Assembly: GCA_039931775.1 (NCBI GenBank)
Contig: JBDTRG010000185.1
Span: 1-64,000 of the forward strand
Source: CAIWHR01 sp039931775
GTDB lineage: Bacteria; Pseudomonadota; Gammaproteobacteria; Burkholderiales; Casimicrobiaceae
Direction of reading: 5' to 3'
DNA length: 64,000 nucleotides
Position 1 is the first letter of the stretch; each line of letters begins with the position of its first letter. Positions 25,447 through 34,460 of the stretch are shown one piece after another. Made by a program: the position numbers and the translations under genes. The notes beneath the pieces were generated by a model. That model ran no database searches and was not told the origin of the DNA. It worked only from the letters and a program-made list of their open reading frames with translations.

Positions 25447-28400
25447 ATGCTCGCGACGTTGCCCCCGCTCGTCCCGCGATTGCCGTCCGCGGGCCAAAAG
25501 GTCCGTGCCCAAGCGCTCAAGGGTTCCGCCGATGCCCTCGCGCTCGCGCAGCTCGCCGAAGTCTGCGCCGCCGAAAAGCGCATGCTCGTCGTCGTCAGCG
25601 CCGATGCGCTGGCCGCGCAGCGCATCGCCGATGAGCTTCCGTGGTTCTTGCCCGGGCGCAACGTCGCGCTGCTGCCCGATTGGGAAACGCTCCCGTACGA
25701 TCACTTCTCGCCGCACCAGGACCTGGTGTCGCAGCGCCTCGCGACGCTCTACCATGCCTCCCGCGGCGAATGCGACGTGCTGGTCGTCGCGGCCACCACG
25801 GCGCTGTACCGGCTCGCGCCGCCCGACTACCTGGCGGCGTTCACGTTCTTCCTGAACCAGGGCACGCGACTCGACGTCGACGCGTTGCGCGCTCAGCTGG
25901 CGCTCGCCGGCTATCAGCACGTGACGCAAGTCGTCTCGCCGGGTGAATTCAGCGTGCGCGGCGGGCTCATCGACCTCTTTCCGATGGGGAGCCCATTGCC
26001 CTACCGGCTCGATCTCTTCGGCGACGACATCGAAACCATCAAGACTTTCGACGCCGATACGCAGCGCACTCTCTATCCGGTACCGGAGGTCCGCCTGCTA
26101 CCGGCGCGCGAGTTCCCCGTCGACGAAGCGGGACGCACGCGCTTTCGCAGCCGGTACCGTGAAGTGTTCGAAGGGGACCCGCAACGCTCGCCGCTGTACA
26201 AGGACGTGAGCAACGGCGTGATGCCGGGGGGAATCGAGTATTACCTTCCGTTGTTCTTCGACAAGACGGCAACCTTCGCCGACTATCTTCCGCAGAATGC
26301 GGTGATCGCGCTCGTCGGCGACGTGACGAGGTCCGTCGAGCGGTTCTGGCAGGACACCGAATCGCGCTACAAGCTTCTGCGCGGCGACCACGCGCGCCCG
26401 CTGCTGCAGCCACCGGCCGTCTTCCTGCCGCCCGACGCCTTCAACGCATCGTTGAAAGCGCATGCGCGCGTCGAGATTCCGTCGGAGGCAACCGACGCCT
26501 CGGTTCCCGGCGAATCTCGCGGCGCCGTCACCCTCCCGTCGGTGCAGGTCGACCGGCGCGCCGACGACCCGCTCGCTGCCCTCAAGCGCTATCTTGCGAC
26601 GGGCGACGCGCACGTGCTGATCTGCGCCGAAAGCCCGGGCCGGCGCGAGACGATGCAGCAATACTTCGCCGAGTACGGTCTTCGCGTGCCGCTCGTCGAC
26701 GACTGGCGTTCGGGCATTGCGGGCGCCACGGGCTGCGCGCTCGTCGTCTCGCCGCTGGCCACCGGCTTTGCCTGGCCCGCCGCGAAGCTCGCGTTCGTCA
26801 CCGAGGCGGAGCTCTACGCGGGGGTGGTCCGACGCGGAAAGCGCGACGCCGCCCGACGCTCGAACGTCGATGCGATGCTTCGCGACCTCTCCGAGGTGCG
26901 TATCGGCGACCCCGTGGTCCACGAGCAGCACGGCATCGGACGCTACCTGGGCCTCGTCACGATGAATCTCGGCGAAGGACCGGCCGAATTCCTGCAACTC
27001 GTTTACGCGAACGACGCGAAGCTCTACGTTCCGGTCGCGAACCTCCACCTGATCGGGCGCTACAGCGGCGCGGCGCCGGACGCGGCACCGCTGCACGAGC
27101 TCGGCAGCAACCAGTGGGACAAGGCGAAAAAGCGCGCGGCGCGCCAGGCGCACGACACGGCCGCCGAACTCCTCAATCTGTATGCGCAGCGCGCCGCGCG
27201 CACGGGACGGGCGTTCGCGTTCAACCAGCACGACTACGATGCGTTCGCCGAAGGATTCGCCTTCGAGGAGACGCCTGACCAGCAGGCGGCGATCGAGGCG
27301 GTCATCAAGGACCTTGCGGACGGCAAGCCGATGGATCGGCTCGTCTGCGGCGACGTCGGCTTCGGCAAGACAGAGGTCGCGCTGCGCGCGGCGTTCGTGG
27401 CCCTCGCCGAGGGCGCGCAGGTCGCGGTGCTCGTGCCGACGACGCTCCTCGCCGAGCAGCACTTCCAGGTGTTCTCCGACCGTTTCGCCGATCTGCCGGT
27501 CAAGCTCGTCGAATTGTCCCGATTCCGCACCGCCAAGGAAGTGAAGGCCGCGGTCGCCGGCCTTGCCGCCGGCACGATCGACCTCGTGATCGGCACGCAC
27601 AAGCTGATCCAGGCGGACGTCAAGTTCAAGGATCTCGGCCTCGTCATCATCGACGAGGAGCACCGGTTCGGCGTCCGGCAGAAAGAGCAGCTCAAGCGAC
27701 TGCGCGCCGAGGTCGACGTGCTTACGCTCACCGCCACGCCGATCCCGCGCACGCTCGCCATGTCGCTGGAGGGTATCCGCGATTTTTCGGTCATCGCCAC
27801 CGCGCCGCAGCGCCGACTCGCCATCAAGACGTTCGTGTCGACGTACTCGCGAGGAATCATCCGCGAGGCGGTGCTGCGCGAGTTGAAACGCGGCGGGCAG
27901 ATCTACTTCCTGCACAACGACATCGACACGATCAACACGACGGCGGAACGGCTCGCGCAACTCCTGCCCGAGGCGCGCATCGCGATCGCGCACGGCCAGA
28001 TGGGCGAGCGCGACCTCGAGCATGTGATGCGCGAGTTCTACGCGCAGCGCGTCAATCTGCTGCTGTGCTCGACGATCATCGAGAGCGGAATCGACGTGCC
28101 GACGGCGAACACGATCATCATCGAGCGCGCCGACCGCTTCGGTCTCGCCCAATTGCACCAGTTGCGCGGGCGCGTGGGCCGATCGCATCATCAGGCCTAT
28201 GCATACCTGCTGACCCCGCCCGAGGAAGCGCTGTCGGTGCAGGCGAAGAAGCGCCTCGAGGCGATCCAGATGATGGAGGACCTCGGCGCGGGATTTTTCC
28301 TCGCGATGCACGACCTCGAGATCCGCGGCGCGGGCGAAGTGCTGGGCGAGTCGCAGTCCGGTGAAATGCAGGAAGTCGGATTCCAGCTGTACGCGGATAT

Positions 28401-28896
28401 GCTGAGGGCGGCGGTCTCGGCGCTCAAAGCGGGCCGCGAGCCGGATCTGTCCGCACCGCTCGGTGTGGCCACGGAAATAAACCTGCACGTGCCCACGCTT
28501 CTGCCCGCGAGCTATTGCAGCGACGTCCACGAGCGGCTCGTCCTCTACAAGCGGTTCGCGAACTGCGAAACGGCCGACGACCTCGAGAGGATGCAGGAGG
28601 AACTCGTCGACCGCTTCGGCTCGCCGCCCGAGCCGGCGCAAGCGCTGATCGCGTGTCACCGCTTGCGCCTCGTCGCAAAACCGAAGGGCGTGGCCAAGGT
28701 CGATGCCGGCCCCGAGCGCAGCACGCTGCAGTTCGTCAAGGAGCCTTCGTTCGATGCCGCATCGCTGGTCGCGATCATCAAGAACGACGGACGCGTTCGA
28801 TTCGCAGGACCCGATCGAATACGCATCGAACGCGCCGCGCCGGCGCTGGCCGACCGCGTGGCGCTGGTGAAGGAATTCCTGGCCCGCCTCAAATGA
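25447..28896 (+). CDS. mfd: Transcription-repair coupling factor Mfd
   Basis: Mfd removes RNA polymerase stalled at DNA lesions and recruits UvrA. From ATG 25447 it is 1149 aa. The frame is open to a TTG at 25312, but the extra 45 residues are an Ala-rich run not found in the family, and the ATG aligns with the usual N-terminus. In order it has the UvrB-like region (LLPDWETLPYDHFSPHQDL, GLIDLFPMGS), the RNA polymerase interaction domain (VVHEQHGIGRYLG), helicase motifs (GDVGFGKTEVAL, VIIDEEHRFGVRQKE, TLTATPIPRTLAMS, STIIESGIDVPTANTIII, QLRGRVGRS) and the C-terminal regulatory domain. The stop overlaps the next start (ATGA). Confidence 0.97.
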   Translation: MLATLPPLVPRLPSAGQKVRAQALKGSADALALAQLAEVCAAEKRMLVVVSADALAAQRIADELPWFLPGRNVALLPDWETLPYDHFSPHQDLVSQRLATLYHASRGECDVLVVAATTALYRLAPPDYLAAFTFFLNQGTRLDVDALRAQLALAGYQHVTQVVSPGEFSVRGGLIDLFPMGSPLPYRLDLFGDDIETIKTFDADTQRTLYPVPEVRLLPAREFPVDEAGRTRFRSRYREVFEGDPQRSPLYKDVSNGVMPGGIEYYLPLFFDKTATFADYLPQNAVIALVGDVTRSVERFWQDTESRYKLLRGDHARPLLQPPAVFLPPDAFNASLKAHARVEIPSEATDASVPGESRGAVTLPSVQVDRRADDPLAALKRYLATGDAHVLICAESPGRRETMQQYFAEYGLRVPLVDDWRSGIAGATGCALVVSPLATGFAWPAAKLAFVTEAELYAGVVRRGKRDAARRSNVDAMLRDLSEVRIGDPVVHEQHGIGRYLGLVTMNLGEGPAEFLQLVYANDAKLYVPVANLHLIGRYSGAAPDAAPLHELGSNQWDKAKKRAARQAHDTAAELLNLYAQRAARTGRAFAFNQHDYDAFAEGFAFEETPDQQAAIEAVIKDLADGKPMDRLVCGDVGFGKTEVALRAAFVALAEGAQVAVLVPTTLLAEQHFQVFSDRFADLPVKLVELSRFRTAKEVKAAVAGLAAGTIDLVIGTHKLIQADVKFKDLGLVIIDEEHRFGVRQKEQLKRLRAEVDVLTLTATPIPRTLAMSLEGIRDFSVIATAPQRRLAIKTFVSTYSRGIIREAVLRELKRGGQIYFLHNDIDTINTTAERLAQLLPEARIAIAHGQMGERDLEHVMREFYAQRVNLLLCSTIIESGIDVPTANTIIIERADRFGLAQLHQLRGRVGRSHHQAYAYLLTPPEEALSVQAKKRLEAIQMMEDLGAGFFLAMHDLEIRGAGEVLGESQSGEMQEVGFQLYADMLRAAVSALKAGREPDLSAPLGVATEINLHVPTLLPASYCSDVHERLVLYKRFANCETADDLERMQEELVDRFGSPPEPAQALIACHRLRLVAKPKGVAKVDAGPERSTLQFVKEPSFDAASLVAIIKNDGRVRFAGPDRIRIERAAPALADRVALVKEFLARLK

Positions 28897-29831
28897 CGAC
28901 CCCCGTCGCCGCGGACCGATTTCCTCCGCAGCTCCACGTGTTCGTCCGGGACTGGCTTTCGGCGAACAACATCCTGCTGAAGAGCCGCGAGGGCCACGTG
29001 CTGATCGACTCCGGCTACACGCGCCACGCGCCGCTTACGCTTGCGTTGCTCGCATCGCCGCGAGGCCTGGGCGAGGCCCCGCTGGCGTTGCTCGTCAACA
29101 CCCATTGCCACGCGGATCACGTCGGCGGCAACGCGGCGATCGTCAAACGGTACGCCTGCCCCGTCGCCGTGCCGGCCGCGGAAGCGCCGCTCGTCGAGCG
29201 CTGGGACGGGAAGGCGCTGCTCTACGACTACTGCGACCAGCGGATCGATCGTTTCTCCGTCGACCGCGGCCTCGTCCCCGACACGTCCTATGTCTGGGGC
29301 GACCTCGAGTGGCAGGCGCTCGCTGCGCCGGGCCACGACATGGGAGCGCTCGTTTATTACAACGCGGCAAACGGCATCCTGATCTCCGGCGACGCGCTGT
29401 GGGAGCATGGATTCGGCTTCGTGATGCCGCCGGAAGTCGATCCAGCGGCGCTGCCCGCAACGCGCGCGACGCTCGACCTGCTTGCCCACCTCGACATCCA
29501 GGTCGTGATTCCCGGTCACGGCGAACCGTTCACCGGGATCGAAGCGGCGCTCGACCGGGCGTGGACCCGTCTCAACGCCTTCGAAGCCGACAGCCTTCGC
29601 GTCGCCCGCCACGCGCTCAAGGTCAACCTGATGTTTTCGCTGCTCGATCGGCAGCGCATGGCGGTCGCCGATATGCCCGAGTATATGGAGCGTGTCGGCA
29701 TCTATCGCGAATTCAACGCCCTGTTTTTCCGGATGCGTCCGGCAGACCTCGCCGCGCTGCTCATCGGCGAATTGGACAGATCCGGCGCCGCGAGGGTGAG
29801 CGACGGATGGCTCGAGCCGGCCCCCGCCTGA
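28893..29831 (+). CDS. MBL-fold metallo-hydrolase
   Basis: This 312-aa soluble protein has the metallo-beta-lactamase fold. The zinc motif is NTHCHADHVGGN, with further ligands in APGHDMGALVYY, ISGDALWEHG and VIPGHGEPFTG. The C-terminal third is helical and lacks an extra recognised domain. It may be a hydrolase of the glyoxalase II-like group; the substrate is unknown. The ATG overlaps the mfd stop, so it is translationally coupled to the repair gene. Confidence 0.9.
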   Translation: MTTPVAADRFPPQLHVFVRDWLSANNILLKSREGHVLIDSGYTRHAPLTLALLASPRGLGEAPLALLVNTHCHADHVGGNAAIVKRYACPVAVPAAEAPLVERWDGKALLYDYCDQRIDRFSVDRGLVPDTSYVWGDLEWQALAAPGHDMGALVYYNAANGILISGDALWEHGFGFVMPPEVDPAALPATRATLDLLAHLDIQVVIPGHGEPFTGIEAALDRAWTRLNAFEADSLRVARHALKVNLMFSLLDRQRMAVADMPEYMERVGIYREFNALFFRMRPADLAALLIGELDRSGAARVSDGWLEPAPA

Positions 29832-30004
29832 TTTCGATAGAATGGCGGGCCGCGGCCGGTGTCGACGGGCCATCGAACGGAATGTTCTAGATTCTCGTCG
29901 TGTTCACTTTGGATTCGCCGCTGTGCCTCCTGATCGTATCCCGCCCTCGACATGAACCTTGATCCCGTCATCCCTACGCTGATGCCCGCAACACCGTCAG
30001 GGTC

Positions 30005-30826
30005 ATGCTAGCGCTCGCCGATCATCCCGCCGTCCAGGGCGGCGTCGCGCCGCTCATCGTTGCGCTGGTGGTAGCCGTCGCGCTTGCCCGAACGCGGTTC
30101 GCCTGGCTCGCGATCGTCGCCGGCTACGCGACGATGGTCGCGCTTTCGACCGGCTTTTCGTTTTCGCCGCTGACCGTTGCGCGCAAGACGGTGCTGCTCG
30201 GCCTCGCCGCCCCGCTCATCGGTATCGCGATCGATCTCGGGCCGCGACCGTCGCGCGCGATGATGACGGCGCTCGCCGTCGCCGCCGGCGTGGCGTCGAT
30301 CTGGGTATTCATGTCGATCCTGACGCAGCGCGATACGTTGAAAGGCATCGCTGCGGGCGGCGGCATCGCCGTGTTCGTCGCGTTGCTCGTCGTGTCGACG
30401 TTGCGTCTGCGCGATGACGGCCTGCGCGGCGGCGCGGCCGGCCTCGGGCTCGGACTCGCCACGGGTATCGCCGGCGTGTTGTCGGCGTCGATCGGATATC
30501 TGGTCGCGGGGGTGTCGATCGCCGCCGGCGCCGGGGCACTGCTGCTCGTCCAGGTCCTCCTTTCGCGCAAGATCGCACCCGGCGTCATCGGCATGCTTCC
30601 TGTCGGCCTGCTCACCGCGCTCTTCGCCGCCGGCGCGTTGATGCTGGCGGAGCTGCCGTGGTACGCATTGCCGCTGCTGCTGCTCGTTCCGCTGGCAGTC
30701 ACGTTGCGCGCCCCCGAGCGAGCGCCGATCATCGTGCGCGCCGCCGTGCTTGCCGGATACTCGCTCGTCGCCGCTGCCGTCCCCATCCTAGCCGCGTGGT
30801 ACGCCGCGCGCGGATCATTGTCGTGA
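30005..30826 (+). CDS. Multi-pass membrane protein of unknown function
   Basis: This 273-aa, very hydrophobic Ala/Leu/Gly-rich protein has about eight membrane helices (for example PLIVALVVAVALA, IAAGGGIAVFVALLVVS, LPLLLLVPLAVTL). I recognise no family motif. It is followed 22 bp later by a YceI gene on the same strand and is probably cotranscribed with it. The start ATG has no clear ribosome site. Confidence 0.7.
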   Translation: MLALADHPAVQGGVAPLIVALVVAVALARTRFAWLAIVAGYATMVALSTGFSFSPLTVARKTVLLGLAAPLIGIAIDLGPRPSRAMMTALAVAAGVASIWVFMSILTQRDTLKGIAAGGGIAVFVALLVVSTLRLRDDGLRGGAAGLGLGLATGIAGVLSASIGYLVAGVSIAAGAGALLLVQVLLSRKIAPGVIGMLPVGLLTALFAAGALMLAELPWYALPLLLLVPLAVTLRAPERAPIIVRAAVLAGYSLVAAAVPILAAWYAARGSLS

Positions 30827-30848
30827 ACCATCCACCCAGGAGATCGTG

Positions 30849-31436
30849 ATGTCGAAGTCGCTTGCCCTGTTGTTTCTCGCCGCCGTTCCCTACACCGCCG
30901 CGGCAGCGCCGGAAAGCTTCACCGTCGACCCGATGCATTCGTCGGTGAACTTCGCCATCGACTATGGCGGGCTCAACATCATCTACGGCAAGTTCACGAA
31001 GTTCGGCGCGAAGTTCACGATGGACCGCGCGGCCAAGACCGGTTCGGTCGACGTAACGATCGAGACCGCGTCGGTCGACTCGGGAGACAGCGACAAGGGC
31101 AGCCGCCCGCGCTCGCGCGACGACCACTTGCGCACGGCCGACTTCTTCAACGCCGCCGAATTTCCCCGGATGACCTACAAGTCGAGCCGGGTCGTCTTCA
31201 CCGGAGACAATCCGTCCGCCATCGAAGGCAGCCTGACGCTGCTCGGCGTGACGAAGCCCGTCGCGTTGACGATCGAGCGCTTCAAGTGCAACCCGGCGAC
31301 GGCAACCGCAAAGGAACGCTGCGGTACCGTTGCGGTCGGCAAGTTCAAGCGCTCCGAATTCGGGATGACCCGGGGTATTCCGACCATCAACGACGAGGTC
31401 GCCTTGACGATCAGCGTCCAGGGCATCCTCGACTGA
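30849..31436 (+). CDS. YceI-family periplasmic lipid-binding protein
   Basis: This 195-aa exported protein has a signal peptide ending near YTAAA. The lipocalin-like YceI barrel is recognised from FTVDPMHSSVNFAIDYGG, KFGAKFTMD, HLRTADFFNAAEFPRMTYKS and LTLLGVTKPVALTI. Proteins of this fold bind polyisoprenoids or amphiphiles. An internal Cys pair (KCNPATATAKERCG) may form a disulfide. ATG 30849 is chosen over the GTG one codon earlier because AGGAG lies 6 nt before it. Confidence 0.94.
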   Translation: MSKSLALLFLAAVPYTAAAAPESFTVDPMHSSVNFAIDYGGLNIIYGKFTKFGAKFTMDRAAKTGSVDVTIETASVDSGDSDKGSRPRSRDDHLRTADFFNAAEFPRMTYKSSRVVFTGDNPSAIEGSLTLLGVTKPVALTIERFKCNPATATAKERCGTVAVGKFKRSEFGMTRGIPTINDEVALTISVQGILD

Positions 31437-31459
31437 TAGCGCTTCGCGGACACGCTGGA

Positions 31460-31493
31460 GTCGTGGAGTCCGGCTGGGGCCGGATTCCACGAC
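31460..31493. terminator. 14-bp hairpin between convergent yceI-like and marC-like genes
   Basis: A near-perfect 14-bp stem with one G-T wobble (GTCGTGGA... with ...TCCACGAC) and a 6-nt loop lies midway between two convergent stops. It lacks a clear T-run, but its position suggests a bidirectional terminator. Confidence 0.55.
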
Positions 31494-31519
31494 GGGCGAT
31501 GTTTGCCGCAGTCCCACGA

Positions 31520-32122
31520 CTATTTCGCGATCTCGCCGACGAACGTCCGCACGCCCCCCAGCAGCATCTCGACCGCGAGCGCCGTCAGCACGAGGCCCAT
31601 CAGGCGCTCGAAGGCGAGCACCGCCCGTTCGCCGAGCCAACGCTGCAGTCGATCGGCCAGCGCGAGCACGGCGGTCGTCGCCGCCATCGCGACGGTCAGC
31701 GCCACTACCCAGCTCCCGATCCTCGATGGATCGCGCGACGCCATCAGCATCACCGTCGCAAGCGCGGATGGACCGGCAATCGACGGGATCGCGAGCGGCA
31801 CGAGAAACGGTTCGCCCCCCGGCGGATCGCCGAAGATGCCTTCCGGTCGCGGAAAGACCATCCGTATCGCGATGAGGAATAGGATGATCCCGCCGGCGAT
31901 CGTCAGCGACTCCTCCGACAGATGCAGCCATTGCAGGAACGTGCGGCCGCCCATCATGAAGGCGAGCAGGATCACGTAGGCGGCCGCGCATTCGCGCAGC
32001 ACGACGCGCACACGGCGCTCCGGCGCCACGTTCTTCAACGCCGAAACGACGAGCGGCACGTTGCCGAACGGATCGATGACGAGGACGAGCAGGATCGTCG
32101 CGGAAAAGAGTTCGGCGTTCAT
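31520..32122 (-). CDS. MarC/YhgN-family integral membrane protein
   Basis: This 200-aa protein has six membrane helices and the family motifs VLVIDPFGNVPLVVSAL near the N-terminus and FLVPLAIPSIAGPSALATVML in the middle. MarC proteins are abundant inner-membrane proteins whose role is not established. It is convergent with the yceI-like gene and divergent from the prolyl oligopeptidase gene. Confidence 0.93.
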   Translation of the reverse strand: MNAELFSATILLVLVIDPFGNVPLVVSALKNVAPERRVRVVLRECAAAYVILLAFMMGGRTFLQWLHLSEESLTIAGGIILFLIAIRMVFPRPEGIFGDPPGGEPFLVPLAIPSIAGPSALATVMLMASRDPSRIGSWVVALTVAMAATTAVLALADRLQRWLGERAVLAFERLMGLVLTALAVEMLLGGVRTFVGEIAK

Positions 32123-32193
32123 TCGCGCATGATACGTTTCCTCGGCGCAGCGCGCAGCCCGTCGCCGGGCGCATTCAACGCCTGTCGACGTGG

Positions 32194-32199
32194 GATAAT
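32194..32199 (+). promoter_or_regulatory. Candidate extended -10 for the prolyl oligopeptidase gene
   Basis: TGGGATAAT matches an extended -10 (TG-n-GATAAT), about 40 bp before the ATG at 32239. A GGGAG ribosome site lies 8 nt before that ATG. No good -35 is seen. Confidence 0.35.
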
Positions 32200-32238
32200 C
32201 GCGGGCCTATCCAGTACCCCTACCCGGGAGCGCCAACG

Positions 32239-34422
32239 ATGATCCATCTCCACGTCTCGTCGCTTCGCTGCGCCGGCGCCTCGATCCTCCTCGCCGCGGT
32301 CGCCGCGAGCGCGTTCGGACAGGCCAAGCCGCCTGCCGCGCCCATCCGCGATGTCACCGACACCTATTTCGGCGTCTCGGTGCCGGATCCGTACCGGTAC
32401 ATGGAGGACCTCAAGAATCCCGACGCATCGGCATGGATCAAGGCGCAGGCCGACTATGCGCGCCAGACGCTCGATCGAATTCCGGGACGGGCCGCGCTCG
32501 TCAAACGGATCACCGACTTGGGCGATGCGGCACCGGCCCGCGTGTCCGGCGTGCAGTTCAACAACGGCCACTACTATTACATGAGGCGCCTGTCGAACCA
32601 GAACATCCCGAAGCTCTACATGCGCGTGGGTCTCGAAGGCCGCGAGCGGTTGCTGGTCGATCCCGAAGCGACGAAGGCGGCTGCGAAGGAACACTACGCG
32701 ATCGACTACTTTTCTCCGTCGCCCGACAATCGCTACGTCGCGTACGGAATCTCGGCCGGCGGGTCGGAAGAGAGCGTGCTGCATGTGATCGACGTGTCAA
32801 CGGGCAAGGAGACCGGCGAGGCGATCGATCGCGCCCAGTTCGGCCCTCCGGCGTGGGACGACAGCAATCGCATTCTCTACAATCGGCTGCAGAAGCTCGC
32901 TCCCGGCGCGGCGAAGTCCGACAAGTACCTGAAGAGCCGCGCGTACGTCCACACGATCGGATCGAATCCCGATACCGACCGCGCGATCCTCGGTCCCGGC
33001 GTGTCGGGTGAGCTCGCGATGGATCCCCTCGCGGTCCCGTTCATCGTCACGGCGCCCGGTTCCCCGTACGTGATCGGCGGGATATCGAACGGCAACCAGC
33101 GCGAGCTGATCCTGTACATCGCCCCCGCAGCGTCGGTCGCGACCGGCGTTCCCGCATGGAAGCGCGTCGCCGTGCTGGAGGACGAAGTGACCGACGCCGC
33201 GCTGATCGGCGGCACGCTGTACCTGTTGACGCACAAGGGCGCGCCGCACTTCAAGGTCATCCGCGTCGACCCGGCGAATCCCGACCTCGCCGCGGCGCCG
33301 GTGGTCGTTCCCGCGAGCGACGCGGTGATCACTGGCATCGCCGCGGCGAGCGACGCACTCTATGTCCGCAGGATGGTCGGCGGCATCAGCGACCTCTTGC
33401 GGCTGGAGCACACGCCCGGCTCGAAACCGGTCCCCGTGAAGCTGCCGTTCGACGGCGACATCGACGCGCTGGTCGCCGACACGCGCCTGCCCGGCGTGAT
33501 CTTCGACACGGGTGCGTGGACGCGCTTCGGCGGTTACTACGCGTACGACCCGAAGTCCGCGAAGGTCGTCGACACTAAACTGCAGCCGCAGGGCAAGTAC
33601 GACAATCCGGCCGACCTCGTCTCGACCGAGGTCAAGGTGAAATCGCACGACGGCGTCATGGTGCCGTTGTCGATTGTGCATAAGCGGGGGATGAAGTTCG
33701 ACGGGACGAATCCGACGATCCTCTACGGCTACGGCGCGTACGGCATTTCGCAGACGCCGTTCTACCGGCCGCAGTTTCTCGCGTGGTTCGAGAAGGGCGG
33801 TGTGTTCGCGGTCGCGCACGTGCGCGGCGGCGGCGAGAACGGCGACGAGTGGTACAAGGGCGGCTTCCAGCAAACCAAGCCCAATACGTGGCGCGATGCG
33901 ATCGCGTGCGCCGAGTGGCTCGTCGCGCAGCGCTACACGTCCGCGGTGAAGCTGGCTATCCAGGGCGGCAGCCAGGGTGGCATCTACGTCGGCCGGTCGA
34001 TCACCGAGCGGCCCGACCTCTTCGGCGCGGCGATCGACCAGGTCCCGGTCTCCGACGCGGTCCGGTCGTCGTTCGAGACCAACGGTGAACTCGACAAGAC
34101 GGAAATGGGCACCACGGAGACCGAGACCGGGTTCCGCGCGCTGCTCGCGATGAGCCCGTACCACCACATCAAGGACGGCGAAAAGTATCCGGCGGTCATG
34201 GTCGTGACCGGCATCAACGATCCGCGCGTCGACGCCTGGCAGGCCGCCAAGATGGCGGCGCGCCTGCAGGCAGCGTCGACGAGCGGCAAGCCGGTGCTGC
34301 TGCGCGTCGACTTCGACGCTGGCCACGGCTATGGGTCGACCAAGAAGCAGCGCAACGAGGAGCTCGCCGACATCTTCGCGTTCCTGCTCTGGCAGTTCGG
34401 CGTGAAGGGCTACACCCGGTAG
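32239..34422 (+). CDS. Exported prolyl oligopeptidase family serine peptidase (S9A)
   Basis: This 727-aa protein has a signal peptide (ending SAFGQA), so it acts in the periplasm. The beta-propeller domain (about residues 100-440) begins after PVPDPYRYMEDLKNPD. The C-terminal alpha/beta-hydrolase domain carries the catalytic triad: Ser578 in GGSQGG (usually GGSNGG), Asp661 in NDPRVD and His696 in DAGHGYG. The oxyanion region HVRGGGENGDEWYKGG is intact. It should cleave short peptides after proline. It stands alone on its strand. Confidence 0.95.
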   Translation: MIHLHVSSLRCAGASILLAAVAASAFGQAKPPAAPIRDVTDTYFGVSVPDPYRYMEDLKNPDASAWIKAQADYARQTLDRIPGRAALVKRITDLGDAAPARVSGVQFNNGHYYYMRRLSNQNIPKLYMRVGLEGRERLLVDPEATKAAAKEHYAIDYFSPSPDNRYVAYGISAGGSEESVLHVIDVSTGKETGEAIDRAQFGPPAWDDSNRILYNRLQKLAPGAAKSDKYLKSRAYVHTIGSNPDTDRAILGPGVSGELAMDPLAVPFIVTAPGSPYVIGGISNGNQRELILYIAPAASVATGVPAWKRVAVLEDEVTDAALIGGTLYLLTHKGAPHFKVIRVDPANPDLAAAPVVVPASDAVITGIAAASDALYVRRMVGGISDLLRLEHTPGSKPVPVKLPFDGDIDALVADTRLPGVIFDTGAWTRFGGYYAYDPKSAKVVDTKLQPQGKYDNPADLVSTEVKVKSHDGVMVPLSIVHKRGMKFDGTNPTILYGYGAYGISQTPFYRPQFLAWFEKGGVFAVAHVRGGGENGDEWYKGGFQQTKPNTWRDAIACAEWLVAQRYTSAVKLAIQGGSQGGIYVGRSITERPDLFGAAIDQVPVSDAVRSSFETNGELDKTEMGTTETETGFRALLAMSPYHHIKDGEKYPAVMVVTGINDPRVDAWQAAKMAARLQAASTSGKPVLLRVDFDAGHGYGSTKKQRNEELADIFAFLLWQFGVKGYTR

Positions 34423-34460
34423 AGGGGGCGTCCGTCGCGCCCCAATCGCGGCATCCCGAC

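Noticed and set aside
26098..28659. 853-aa open frame on the minus strand opposite mfd
   Set aside because: It is a GC-rich shadow of mfd: high Arg, Asp, His and Ala, no motifs, and mfd on the other strand is fully supported.
29952..30011. Short upstream frame (19 codons) overlapping the start of the membrane protein at 30005
   Set aside because: It could be a leader peptide, but it has no ribosome site or attenuator-like features.
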